A stretch of 64,000 bases of DNA from Pontibacterium sp964228735 (GTDB lineage Bacteria; Pseudomonadota; Gammaproteobacteria; Pseudomonadales; Balneatricaceae). The notes below the pieces were generated by a model, which was not told the DNA's origin, made no database searches, and worked only from the letters and a program-made list of their open reading frames with translations. The stretch is taken from assembly GCF_964228735.1 (NCBI RefSeq), contig NZ_CAXRBQ010000123.1:1-64000 (forward strand), read 5' to 3'. A program made the translations under genes and the position numbers. Of this stretch, positions 36,106 through 44,910 are shown one piece after another. Every line of letters starts with the position of its first letter. Position 1 is the first letter of the stretch.

Positions 36106-36744
36106 ATGAATAAATCGGCGAAGATCAGCAAGCGCAGTCTGGAAAGTCAGGCGGCCGATCTGATGCGGGAAGATATTGTAAACGGGAATCTAACCCCGGG
36201 AACCCGCCTGGTGGAGACAACCCTGGCCAAAGAGTATGGCTTGTCCCGTGGCACCATCCGTATCGCCCTGCACCAGCTGGGGACCGAAGGGTTGGTAACC
36301 CAGGTGCCGTATGCCGGCTGGTCGGTTACTGAACTCAACGACCAGGACCTGTGGGAGCTGTATACCCTGCGCGCGACGTTGGAAGGGATGGCGGCACGTT
36401 TGGCGGCCGAGCGGATCTGTGAAGAAGGAGCTGATCGCTTGCGTGAGGCCTATCAGCAACTCCTGGCTTTATGTAAGTTGGGCGATCTCAAGGCAATTAC
36501 CCGTGCCGATCTGGACCTTCATAAGCTGATCATCGAATTGTCCAGCCACTCCCGTCTGGCCAGCCAGTACCAGTTGGTCGAGAATCAGTTCCTTGCCTAT
36601 ATCGCCGCTGCTAACCGGGATTTTGAACCGGAGAGTGTGGGCCTCAGCCATGCTGCCCTGGTGGAGGCGATTTGTGCGGGGGAAAGTGACCGGGCAGAGA
36701 CCGAGGCGATCCGTAATATCACCGGCTTTGAGGAGCTCCGATAA
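36106..36744 (+). CDS. GntR family regulator, FCD (FadR/VanR-like) type
   Basis: 212 aa from ATG 36106 (AGGAAGAG just upstream). The N-terminal winged helix has ETTLAKEYGLSRGTIRIALHQLGTEGLV, recognised as GntR by the YGLSRGTIRIALHQL stretch. The C-terminal FCD helical domain has ADLDLHKLIIELSSHSRL and LSHAALVEAI with likely metal- or ligand-binding Asp and His. It is convergent with, and by operator match likely controls, the BCCT and MR/MLE operon. The inducer is probably the imported substrate or a product. Confidence 0.92.
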   Translation: MNKSAKISKRSLESQAADLMREDIVNGNLTPGTRLVETTLAKEYGLSRGTIRIALHQLGTEGLVTQVPYAGWSVTELNDQDLWELYTLRATLEGMAARLAAERICEEGADRLREAYQQLLALCKLGDLKAITRADLDLHKLIIELSSHSRLASQYQLVENQFLAYIAAANRDFEPESVGLSHAALVEAICAGESDRAETEAIRNITGFEELR

Positions 36745-36754
36745 GCGAGAAAAC

Positions 36755-36779
36755 AAAAGGCGTCATCCGACGCCTTTTT
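36755..36779. terminator. bidirectional terminator between gntR and the MR/MLE operon
   Basis: AAAAGGCGTC and GACGCCTTTT form a 10-bp stem with loop ATCC between convergent genes. Confidence 0.92.
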
Positions 36780-36795
36780 CTGTTGAGGTCATCTT

Positions 36796-37929
36796 TTAGG
36801 CAACACGGTAGCGCTGGATGATCTCATCATCCAGCTCAATACCCAGGCCGGGGCCAGTTGGCCGTTCAATCATTCCGTCGGGGCCGATCTGTGGACCGTT
36901 CGTGGCGAGCTGCCAGCGTAATGGGGATGTGGAGGTTGAAAACTCCACGTATTCCGCCTTGGGCTGAACTGCCAGAAAGTGCAGATTGGCCGCCAGGGTG
37001 AGGTCTGTATTCCAACCGTGAGGGATCAGCCGGCAATTATGTTCAGCTGCCATGCTCGTGATCTGCTTCAGAGCAGTGAACCCGCCTACCCAACTGATGT
37101 CGGGCTGGGCGATATTAATGCCCGCCTCGGTGAAAAACGGTTGCCACTCTGCTGGCGCAGTCAGGCCGGTATCTCCAGCGCCTACCGGTATGTTAGCCGC
37201 TTGCAGGGCGGTGAATTGATCGATGAGATCCAGCGGGAACGCAGCTTCCAGCCACTGAATCCGACATTCACGTAGTGCAGGCAAAAGCGGCGCCAATTCC
37301 TGATAACTGTGAAAGCTGGCCGTGGCATCCAGCATCAGCTCCATCTCATCACCGACAAAACGGCGAGCGGCATCAAGCAGCTCAGCGCCGAGTTCGGGTT
37401 CGTCCCGCCAGAAGGGATCGATCGCCAGTTTCAGGGCTCTGACCGGGTATTCCATTGCCCGTTCCAACGCTTGCTGTAACTCTTCCAAATTACGACCCAG
37501 GGGGTATACCGTGGTGTAGGCCGGAAGTTGACGTTGCTGAACCGTGCCCAGCAGTTCGGCGACGGGTTTGTTTTCCAGTTTGCCCAGCAGGTCCCACAGG
37601 GCGATATCGACGCCACTGATGGCATGCATGACCACACCACGCCGCCCACAGTAGCTGGTGTGGTGGTACATCTTCTGCCACAGGCCGTTGATATCCGTTG
37701 GATCCTGACCCAGCAGGATCGACTTCAACCCCATCAGTGTGTTGATACGGGGCGGTGCTTCAACGATCGCCTTGATTACCGAGGGTAAGCTGTCGACTTC
37801 GGCAATACCGCTGACCCCGGCATCGGTATCAATCCGGATCAGACAATTGTTATTGGTCGGATCCAGGTCCAGTTCGCGCTCGCTGGGCACCCGCAGCTCA
37901 ATGACTTCGATATCCGTTATTTGAACCAC
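36796..37929 (-). CDS. mandelate racemase/muconate lactonizing enzyme family protein (complete site)
   Basis: 377 aa enolase-superfamily enzyme with GTG start directly after the stop of the upstream gene. The capping domain is N-terminal; the barrel has Lys in ALKLAID, metal ligands Asp in MLDATAS, Glu in QWLEAAFP and Asp in VGAGDTGLT, and an Asp-His dyad from QPDISWVGG and IPHGWNTD. This suits a dehydratase or epimerase on a 2-hydroxy- or amino-acid-like carboxylate. Substrate is unknown. It follows a paralogous gene and a BCCT transporter in one operon. Confidence 0.9.
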   Translation of the reverse strand: MVQITDIEVIELRVPSERELDLDPTNNNCLIRIDTDAGVSGIAEVDSLPSVIKAIVEAPPRINTLMGLKSILLGQDPTDINGLWQKMYHHTSYCGRRGVVMHAISGVDIALWDLLGKLENKPVAELLGTVQQRQLPAYTTVYPLGRNLEELQQALERAMEYPVRALKLAIDPFWRDEPELGAELLDAARRFVGDEMELMLDATASFHSYQELAPLLPALRECRIQWLEAAFPLDLIDQFTALQAANIPVGAGDTGLTAPAEWQPFFTEAGINIAQPDISWVGGFTALKQITSMAAEHNCRLIPHGWNTDLTLAANLHFLAVQPKAEYVEFSTSTSPLRWQLATNGPQIGPDGMIERPTGPGLGIELDDEIIQRYRVA

Positions 37930-39048
37930 TTAACCACCTATCGTGTAGTGCCAGATTGAGTGATCCTGCACCGCTTGCCAGTCCATCTCGATGCCCAGAC
38001 CCGCACCGGAAGGGGCCTGGACCTGACCATCTACTGTACGTATCGGTGTTAAGCAGCAGGCTTCATGGCTAGGGTAAGGTACGGGTTGTTCGAAGAACTG
38101 ACTGTTTGGCAGCGACAGCATCAGGTGCAGATTGGCGGCCTGAGTCAGACTGTAACCCCAGGACTGTAGCTCAAGGTCCAGGTTGTTGGCCTGCGCCAGG
38201 GCTGCAATCGTGCGACCCGCGGTAAAGCCACCGGCGTAGGTCACGTCGGTGCGCAGTGCATCCCAGGCCTCTTCTTTCAGAGCCAGATTTAAAAGCCCCG
38301 GGGTAAGCAGGGTATTGCCTGCCGGTAGTATCGGCACTGTCGTTGCGCTACGCAGTTCGGCATAGCCCGCCAGATCCGTATCAAGTAATGGGGCTTCCAG
38401 CCAGATGCAGTTCATCTGCTCCAGTCGTTTGGCGATGACCAGTGCATCCTGACGGCTGTAACGCTCCTCCAGATCGATCATAAATGGCAGTTTAGAGCCA
38501 AATACTTCATCGATGGTGTCAAGCAGCGCCAGGTCCTGTTCCAGGTTACACCAGACATGGAACTTGATCGTACGGTGTCCCTGGGCCAGTAGTTGCCGGA
38601 CAAACGTCACGTACTCGGACGGGTGGTCAAATACGGGAGTGCTGGCATACGCGTCGATGCTGTTGCGGCTGCCTCCCAGCAGGCGGTAGAGCGGCAGATC
38701 CAGCGCCTTGGCTTTCATGTCCCACAAGGCGATATCGATGACCGATTGAGGTTTCGGGGTCATGCTGTTGTAGCGACCCATCAGGTGTCGCCAGATCGTA
38801 TCCGTATCCCAGGCATTGCGTCCCATCAATTCAGGTAGCAGGGACTTCAGGGCGGCTGCCGGCGCGCTGTCGAAGTCATGTTCCGAGTAGGTGGTAATAC
38901 CGGCGAATCCCTGCGCACCACAACGGGTGTTTAAGCGCAGCAGAGTCAGGGTTTCGAATACTTCGCCCATATCACCCGCCAGGCGGTAACGCTCGACCGG
39001 AGGTGTAACGGCGAAGACCTCCGCGCTTTCAATTTCAAGCTCTTTCAT
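37930..39048 (-). CDS. mandelate racemase/muconate lactonizing enzyme family protein (altered site)
   Basis: 372 aa paralogue of the downstream gene. First metal ligands are kept (Asp in FMIDLEERY, Glu in IWLEAPLL) and Asp remains in RTDVTYAGG. The third ligand position reads Asn (LPAGNTLLT), the catalytic Lys pair is KFH, and the dyad histidine is replaced by Gln (ELQSWGYSL where the neighbour has LIPHGWNTD). It may use different chemistry or be a partner subunit. The C-terminal half shares TQAANLHLML with the neighbour's LTLAANLHFL, so the two genes are related. Confidence 0.88.
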   Translation of the reverse strand: MKELEIESAEVFAVTPPVERYRLAGDMGEVFETLTLLRLNTRCGAQGFAGITTYSEHDFDSAPAAALKSLLPELMGRNAWDTDTIWRHLMGRYNSMTPKPQSVIDIALWDMKAKALDLPLYRLLGGSRNSIDAYASTPVFDHPSEYVTFVRQLLAQGHRTIKFHVWCNLEQDLALLDTIDEVFGSKLPFMIDLEERYSRQDALVIAKRLEQMNCIWLEAPLLDTDLAGYAELRSATTVPILPAGNTLLTPGLLNLALKEEAWDALRTDVTYAGGFTAGRTIAALAQANNLDLELQSWGYSLTQAANLHLMLSLPNSQFFEQPVPYPSHEACCLTPIRTVDGQVQAPSGAGLGIEMDWQAVQDHSIWHYTIGG

Positions 39049-39132
39049 TCACGCAATCCCATGGTTTGGGGAGTAAAATTTGGGGAGTTGTGACCGCAGC
39101 CGGGTATAGGGCGTTGGTCACATTACTCAATG

Positions 39133-40713
39133 TCAGACGGTCATGTCTGCGGTTGTTTCTTCACGGCGTGGTTGATGAGCCGCTACCGGAATTGGAGCCA
39201 TAGCTGGCTGCAGGCGGTATTCGTCTTCCCGTAACCAACGCACCAGGGAGATCGCCATAATGGCGGTAATGAACAGTTGTGGCAGGGCAAGTGTGATCGC
39301 CGCGGTCTGCAGGGCTTTCAGGCCGCCAACAAACAGCAAGCTGAGGGGCAAGCCAGCCAGGGCAAATGCCCAGAACAGACGGTGCCAGCGTGCAGGATGT
39401 TCATCTTCCTTCAGTTCCACCGTTGCTACCGCCGCCATGGTGTACGCGGCAGAGTCAAACTGGGTGGCAAGGAAGATCAGCGCCAGGATACAGAACAGCG
39501 GGAGCACGATGCTGGACAGTGGCAGGGAGTTGATCACTGCGATGATGGCCGTTGGCGCATCCTTTTCATTCAGCAACGTGGTCACAGACAGGATGTCGTT
39601 CAACTCCAGATGCATGGCGTAATTGCCCAGTGCACCGAAGTAGGCCCAGCAACCCAAGCTGCCAAAGATCAACATACCGGAGATGACCTGACGGATGGTG
39701 CGACCACGGGAGATCTTGGCGACAAACAGCCCCATGAACGGACCATACGCGATCCACCATGCCCAGTAGAAAATGGTCCAGCCTTCCGGGAAACCGGAGT
39801 TGGTAACCGGATCGGTCCAGAAATTCATGCGCACAAAGTTCTGGAACATCAGGCCAATGCCGTTGGTGGTGGTTTTGAGGATAAACAGGGTCGGGCCCAC
39901 CGCAACAATGAATACCAGTAGCGCAATTGCCAGCCAGACATTGATGTCACTTAGCACCTTGATGCCTTTCTTCAGACCAGAGTAAGCACTGATGCCGAAA
40001 ATCGCCGTGCAGAGCAGCATGACAAACACGCTCAGGCCCATGGTGTTTTCGATGCCCAGGATATCGCTCAGGCCTGCTGCCACCATCGGTGTGCCCAGGC
40101 CCAGGCTGGTACCCACACCTCCTAGCAAACCAAACATAAACAGAATATCGATGATACGCCCCAGCGGACCGTGGGCGTGTTTGCCAATTACGCCTTCGCA
40201 GGCTGCACTGAGTTTCAGTTCCGGCTGTTTGCGAACGTGGTACAGGTACGCCAGAGGAATGGCAGGAACACCATAGAATGCCCAGGCGGTAATACCCCAG
40301 TGGAACATGCCGTAGGTGGCGGCCCATTCGGCGGCGGCATCAGAGTTTGCTTCAATACCCATCGGTGGTGACTGCAGGTAATACGCCCACTCGATTACAC
40401 CCCAATACAGGATGCCGGAACCGATACCGGCGCAGAACAGCATGCCGGCCCAGCTAAAAGCCGTGAATTCCGGTTTGTCTTCGGGACTACCCAGCTTTAC
40501 TTGCCCGTAACGGCTCATTGCCAGCCAAACCAGCAGAATCACAGCCGCGATCCCACCCCAGAGATAAAGAATGCCGAATTTGGACGTCATGATGCCGAAG
40601 GCTGCATTGATGAATGCATTCGCTTGCTCGGGCATCGCTAGCAAAGGAATACAGATGCCGAGCAGTACCACCAGTGTGGTGACAAAGGTCGGCCAGTCAG
40701 TACGAATACCCAT
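39133..40713 (-). CDS. BCCT family betaine/carnitine/choline-type transporter
   Basis: 526 aa, about 12 membrane segments, start at ATG 40713 with GAGG eight bases upstream. It has the family segment WGVIEWAYYLQSPP, and the aromatic-box helix WTIFYWAWWIAYGPFMGLFVAKISRGRT. BCCT proteins move trimethylammonium or sulfonium compounds (betaine, carnitine, choline, DMSP). It heads an operon with two enolase-superfamily genes (84-nt gap), so it probably feeds catabolism and is not an osmolyte pump. No long C-terminal osmosensing tail is present. Confidence 0.93.
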   Translation of the reverse strand: MGIRTDWPTFVTTLVVLLGICIPLLAMPEQANAFINAAFGIMTSKFGILYLWGGIAAVILLVWLAMSRYGQVKLGSPEDKPEFTAFSWAGMLFCAGIGSGILYWGVIEWAYYLQSPPMGIEANSDAAAEWAATYGMFHWGITAWAFYGVPAIPLAYLYHVRKQPELKLSAACEGVIGKHAHGPLGRIIDILFMFGLLGGVGTSLGLGTPMVAAGLSDILGIENTMGLSVFVMLLCTAIFGISAYSGLKKGIKVLSDINVWLAIALLVFIVAVGPTLFILKTTTNGIGLMFQNFVRMNFWTDPVTNSGFPEGWTIFYWAWWIAYGPFMGLFVAKISRGRTIRQVISGMLIFGSLGCWAYFGALGNYAMHLELNDILSVTTLLNEKDAPTAIIAVINSLPLSSIVLPLFCILALIFLATQFDSAAYTMAAVATVELKEDEHPARWHRLFWAFALAGLPLSLLFVGGLKALQTAAITLALPQLFITAIMAISLVRWLREDEYRLQPAMAPIPVAAHQPRREETTADMTV

Positions 40714-40790
40714 CTTAGGTACCTCATTTATTTTTATTTGTCTGAATCGGTGTTTCCGAATTGGTCGTTTGGTGACCAGGAACAGGATGG

Positions 40791-40819
40791 ATAATATCAC
40801 CATATTGTAGATTGTCCAA
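40791..40819 (-). promoter_or_regulatory. promoter of the BCCT-MR/MLE operon
   Basis: On the minus strand TTGGAC (40819-40814) and TATTAT (40796-40791) are exactly 17 bases apart, giving a start near 40784 and a leader of about 70 nt. The -35 element and spacer lie inside the 43-bp palindrome, so protein binding there should block RNA polymerase. Confidence 0.65.
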
Positions 40820-40838
40820 CAATCTACAATATGGTGAT
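40796..40838. promoter_or_regulatory. perfect 20-bp inverted repeat, probable GntR operator
   Basis: The arms 40796-40815 and 40819-40838 are exact reverse complements around CCA. They contain nested ATTGT/ACAAT half-sites: an inner pair at 40811-40823 (ATTGTCCAACAAT) and an outer pair at 40804-40808 and 40826-40830. ATTGT-N-ACAAT sites are usual for FCD-type GntR proteins. The inner core recurs at the gntR promoter. In RNA it would also fold as a hairpin, but it lies mostly upstream of the predicted start. Confidence 0.75.
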
Positions 40839-41072
40839 TGGGTTTCAGTTCCTGAAACCTGATGGGGTAAGTGATGCAAAAGCAGTACAACGGGGGGTGT
40901 GGTGTAAGGGTTTTGGGGGACTTGATGTATGGGGCCGGGTAGTCGGAAGTGCCTGGTTTATGCGGGTGCCGGGTTGGGCAACTCGCAAAAAAGCCACCCT
41001 GAGCTAAGCTTCAGGGTAACTTTTTCATTTCCGGGATAGGACAAGGTAAGTCGGAGAGACTCAAGGATGCAG

Positions 41073-41252
41073 ATGAAAAGGAAAAACGCGCCTTGTGTGC
41101 GCAACTGTTGCCTGGACGAGGACGACATCTGCCTTGGTTGCGGGCGCTCGCTGGAGCAGATCCTCAACTGGAATGAGGTCGATCAGGCGCAGCGCGAACG
41201 CTGGTTGGAAGAAGCTACCGGGCGACGGCGGAAGCGCCGATTGCCAACCTGA
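41073..41252 (+). CDS. DUF1289 family small cysteine-rich protein
   Basis: 59 aa. It has PCVRNCCLDEDDICLGCGRSLEQILNW with the conserved Cys pattern of DUF1289 (likely metal or iron-sulfur binding, unproven) and a basic C-terminus (GRRRKRRLPT). ATG 41073 is chosen: AAGG is six bases before it but directly abuts the ATG at 41067. Function unknown; convergent with the ABC exporter. Confidence 0.85.
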   Translation: MKRKNAPCVRNCCLDEDDICLGCGRSLEQILNWNEVDQAQRERWLEEATGRRRKRRLPT

Positions 41253-41261
41253 TACAGTGCT

Positions 41262-43046
41262 TTAACTGAGCATCTCGACCCGCTTCGCCTGCTGTTGCAG
41301 CTGATACATGGAGCGGTACAACCCTTTCTCTTCGCCCATCAGCTCCTTATGGGTGCCTCTTTCCTCTATCCGTCCGTGGGACAACACTAGAATCTGATCG
41401 GCGTGTTTTATCGTCGAGAGCCGGTGCGCAACAATGATCATAGTGACCTGACCGTGCAGTTCCTTCAGCGCCCGTTGAATCACCTGTTCCGTTTCACTGT
41501 CCACATTTGCAGTCGCTTCATCAAGCAGCAAGATACGCGGAGATGCGGCAAGGGCTCTGGCGATCACCAGTTGCTGTCGCTGTCCGGTGGACAGGCGGGT
41601 ACCGCCTTCACCCAGCAGCGTATCCAGACCCTCCGGCAGTTGCGCCAGTGTGTCACTCAAGTGGGCTTGTTGTGCAGCACGCAGCAGTTCACTTTCTGGC
41701 AGACCACGGCCCATATCGATGTTATCGCGCAGGGTGCCCGCTACGATGAACGGCTCCTGCGGAATCAGGCCAATGCCCCGGCGCAGGTTGTCGTGGCTGA
41801 AACTTTCCAGTGGTTGGTTATCCAGCTGGATCGCACCCGGATTGCCCTGATAGAAGTTGAGCAGCAGGCTGAGCAGGGTGCTCTTACCGCTGCCGGTATG
41901 ACCCACTACTGCATAGAGCTCGCCCGGTTGCAGGCTGAAGCTGATATCGTGCAGCACCGGTTTGTCTACCTGATACGCGAAGTTGAGCTGGGACACCGAT
42001 AAGCGACCTTCGCTGACCTGTGCTGGGGTGTTGTGGTACTGCTGTTCGCTCTCCTCGATCAAGGTGTGTACCCGATCACCGGCCACCATCGCCTGCTGGT
42101 AGAGGTTGAAGCGTTGAGTTACTTCGGCCAGCGGTTCGGTAAAACGGCCCAGGTAGTTAAGGAAGGCGTAAAGCACACCGACCTCGGCCACCCCCGTGGT
42201 GACCTGCAAACCGAACATCCAGATGATGGCGACCAGTACCAGTACACTGAGCAGATCGATGGCCGGGCGTAGCAGCAGGGCGCTGACCTTGATGGTACGC
42301 ATGCGGGCACGGTAGTAATCGTCGTTGACGGAGTCGAACTTGCCGATAAAGCGCTGTTGCTGGTTGGTCGCTTGCACGACCGACATGCCGGCAATCGATT
42401 CGCTGACGTTGGCGTTGATCTCGGAACGCAGGTGGCGGCTGTGTTGTACCGCCGGACCGCTGAACTTTTCGTAGAGGAAGATCACACCTACGACGGTGGG
42501 AATCAGCAGGGCCGACGCCAGCATCAGCTGCAGGTCCAGCAAGGCCATGGCAATCAGGATACCCACCAACAGGATCAGGTTGCTCATCACCACCGACAGG
42601 AACTGCACGTAAAGGTCTTTGATCGCTTCGGTGTCGTTGGTGATGCGGCTGACCAGCTGGCCGGTGCGGGCGTGGTCGAAATAGGCCATCGGCAGGTTGA
42701 GCACGTGCTTGAAAGCGCGCTGGCGGATATCCTGCACCGCGTTCAGTGCCATAGTGGTGAAATGCATGGTCTGCTTGTAACGCAACCAGGCTGCTGCGAC
42801 CTGTGTCACCAGATATAGACACAACAGGATAACCAGCGCCTGGGTGTCGAAGTTGCGGGGCATCAGGTAGTCATCGATAAACACCTTGCCCAGATAGGGG
42901 CCGAACACGTCGGCCGCAGTCGCCAGCAACAGGAAGATCGTGGCTTTGCTCAGTAGAGCCTTGTCGCCGTAGATATAAGCCGACAGCAGCTGGAAAGTGC
43001 CGCGGCGGTTGTTGGTATTTGCAGTACTGCGTGGCTTATCGTTCAT
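41262..43046 (-). CDS. mdlB: ABC exporter half-transporter, MdlB-like
   Basis: 594 aa: N-terminal six-helix exporter domain and C-terminal ATPase with Walker A GHTGSGKSTLLSLLL, signature LSTGQRQQLVIARAL and Walker B ILLLDEATANVD. The signature has Thr for the second residue of LSGGQ, so its half-site may be weaker. ATG 43046 overlaps the end of the partner gene by 11 nt. The pair corresponds to MdlA/MdlB (SmdAB) heterodimeric multidrug-type exporters. Confidence 0.9.
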   Translation of the reverse strand: MNDKPRSTANTNNRRGTFQLLSAYIYGDKALLSKATIFLLLATAADVFGPYLGKVFIDDYLMPRNFDTQALVILLCLYLVTQVAAAWLRYKQTMHFTTMALNAVQDIRQRAFKHVLNLPMAYFDHARTGQLVSRITNDTEAIKDLYVQFLSVVMSNLILLVGILIAMALLDLQLMLASALLIPTVVGVIFLYEKFSGPAVQHSRHLRSEINANVSESIAGMSVVQATNQQQRFIGKFDSVNDDYYRARMRTIKVSALLLRPAIDLLSVLVLVAIIWMFGLQVTTGVAEVGVLYAFLNYLGRFTEPLAEVTQRFNLYQQAMVAGDRVHTLIEESEQQYHNTPAQVSEGRLSVSQLNFAYQVDKPVLHDISFSLQPGELYAVVGHTGSGKSTLLSLLLNFYQGNPGAIQLDNQPLESFSHDNLRRGIGLIPQEPFIVAGTLRDNIDMGRGLPESELLRAAQQAHLSDTLAQLPEGLDTLLGEGGTRLSTGQRQQLVIARALAASPRILLLDEATANVDSETEQVIQRALKELHGQVTMIIVAHRLSTIKHADQILVLSHGRIEERGTHKELMGEEKGLYRSMYQLQQQAKRVEMLS

Positions 43047-44775
43047 CCAAAGCCGCCTCCATCTGCTGGTAGGTCCACATACGGCTGTACCAGCCGTCAT
43101 GCTGGGTCAGACTGTCGTGGTGCCCCCGTTCGCTGATCTCACCATGGTTGAGTACCAGAATTTCATCGGCATCTTCGATCGCCGAAAGGCGGTGGCTGAT
43201 AATGATCACACTGCGGTTCTGGGTGTCGCTGCGCAGGTGCTGCAGGATCTGCTGTTCGGTATGTACATCCACTGCAGACAGGGCATCGTCCAGAATCAGC
43301 ACCGGTGCATCGGTGATCAGGGCGCGGGCAATCGCCAGGCGCTGACGTTGTCCGCCGGACAGGGTTATACCGCGTTCACCCACCTGGGTATCGTACCCAT
43401 CGGGGAAGCGTTGGATATCCTCGTCCAGCGCGGCAATCCGGGCTGCATGACGGATCTCCGCTTGGGATGCGTCCGGTTTTGCTAGTGCAATGTTCTCCGC
43501 AATGCTGAGGCTGAAGAGGAAACTGTCCTGCGGCACGTAGGCAAAACAGGCGCGCAGTTCATGCAGGGAAAGCGCCTGCAGCGGTGTGCCGTCGATGCGG
43601 ATCTGCTCGGTATTGGATTCCCAGTGACGCATCAGCAGCTGAATCAGCGTAGTTTTGCCCGATCCGGTTGGACCCGCGATCCCCAGGCGTTTACCGGCTG
43701 GCAGGACGAAGTTCAGGCCTTTTAGAATCTGTGGGCTGGTGGGCTCGTAGCTGAAGTCGAGGTTCACCACCTCAATCGCGGGTGTCTGCGGTCGAGTTTC
43801 TCCACGATCATCGATGGTATCGGCGGTATTGAGCAGTTCATCCACGCGCTTGAATGCCGCGCTGCCTCGCTCAACGATATTGAGCAGCCAGCCAAAGGCC
43901 CACATCGGCCAGATCAGCTGCCCCATGTAGAGAGTAAAACTGGCCAGCTTGCCAACCGTGAGCTCCTCCTGCCACACCAGCCAGCCGCCGACCGCCAGGA
44001 TCAGTAGCAGCGAGGTGGTCAGGCAGAGGTAGATCACCGGTTCGTACAGGGCTTCGTAACGGGCCACCTGGTAGTTGCAGCGGGCGGCTTTTTCGGCGAT
44101 GCCGTTGAAGGTGTCACTTTCCGCCTGCTCACGTCCCATCGCCTTGACCAGCCGGATACCGGCCAACGCCTGCTGGGTCTGGTTGTTCAGATCGGAAAAA
44201 CGTTCCAGCGACTCCTGAAAGTGTTTATGAACGGAACGGGAGATCTTATAGAAACCGTAGCCCATTAACGGGAACGGCAGCAGAGCGATCAGGGTCAGAC
44301 GCCAGTCGATGGCAAACAGCATCATGGCGATCACCAGGACAAAGGTGAGTGCACCGTCGAAGCCGGACAGAACACCTTCACCGGCCGCCAGCTCGATGGC
44401 GTCGATATCGTTGGTGGCCTTGGCCATCAGGTCACCGGTACTTTGCTGGCTGTAGAACGCCGGTCCTAAGCGGGTCAGGCGCTGGTAGAAGCGCTGGCGC
44501 AGGATGCCGCCCAGGCGGTAGGAGGTGCCAAACAGGATTAGACGCCAGCCCACCCGCAACAGATAGATCAGCAGGCCCATGCCCAACAATACCAGCAGAT
44601 ACTGTTCGACCGGGTGGTTCAGTTCACCTTCGGCCAGCAACAGGTCGATGGTCTGGCCGATCAGGTAGGGCAGGGCCGCGTTGAGCAGGGCAACGCCTGC
44701 CAGCATCATCAGGGCCAGAGCATAGGTGCGCCGGTTGGCTTTAAAAAACCACGCCAGTTGGTGAAACAGTTGCAT
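43036..44775 (-). CDS. mdlA: ABC exporter half-transporter, MdlA-like
   Basis: 579 aa: exporter membrane domain, then ATPase with Walker A GPTGSGKTTLIQLLM, canonical signature LSGGQRQRLAIARAL and Walker B VLILDDALSAVD, where Asp replaces the usual catalytic Glu (LDDALS). Together with the next gene's LDEATA this gives one consensus and one degenerate ATP site, typical of heterodimeric exporters. Cargo unknown. Confidence 0.9.
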   Translation of the reverse strand: MQLFHQLAWFFKANRRTYALALMMLAGVALLNAALPYLIGQTIDLLLAEGELNHPVEQYLLVLLGMGLLIYLLRVGWRLILFGTSYRLGGILRQRFYQRLTRLGPAFYSQQSTGDLMAKATNDIDAIELAAGEGVLSGFDGALTFVLVIAMMLFAIDWRLTLIALLPFPLMGYGFYKISRSVHKHFQESLERFSDLNNQTQQALAGIRLVKAMGREQAESDTFNGIAEKAARCNYQVARYEALYEPVIYLCLTTSLLLILAVGGWLVWQEELTVGKLASFTLYMGQLIWPMWAFGWLLNIVERGSAAFKRVDELLNTADTIDDRGETRPQTPAIEVVNLDFSYEPTSPQILKGLNFVLPAGKRLGIAGPTGSGKTTLIQLLMRHWESNTEQIRIDGTPLQALSLHELRACFAYVPQDSFLFSLSIAENIALAKPDASQAEIRHAARIAALDEDIQRFPDGYDTQVGERGITLSGGQRQRLAIARALITDAPVLILDDALSAVDVHTEQQILQHLRSDTQNRSVIIISHRLSAIEDADEILVLNHGEISERGHHDSLTQHDGWYSRMWTYQQMEAALDER

Positions 44776-44910
44776 CTGCAGGTGAGTCCGTTGCTGTCAG
44801 CGGGTAAAGGGCTGTTAGTGTACAGCGTAGACCGGGTTGAGGTGCAGAGGGAGAGGGGCCGCATAACTGCAACAGAGTGATGCGGCGAACGCACGGAAAG
44901 TAAGACAGAC

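Larger units (their letters stand above)
40714..41072. other. 359-bp divergent intergenic region (BCCT / DUF1289)
   Basis: The left part holds the BCCT promoter and palindromic operator described separately (40791-40838). From 40841 to 41072 no gene, clear promoter or structure is seen beyond G-rich stretches (CGGGGGG near 40889 and GGGGGAC near 40915). Confidence 0.6.
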
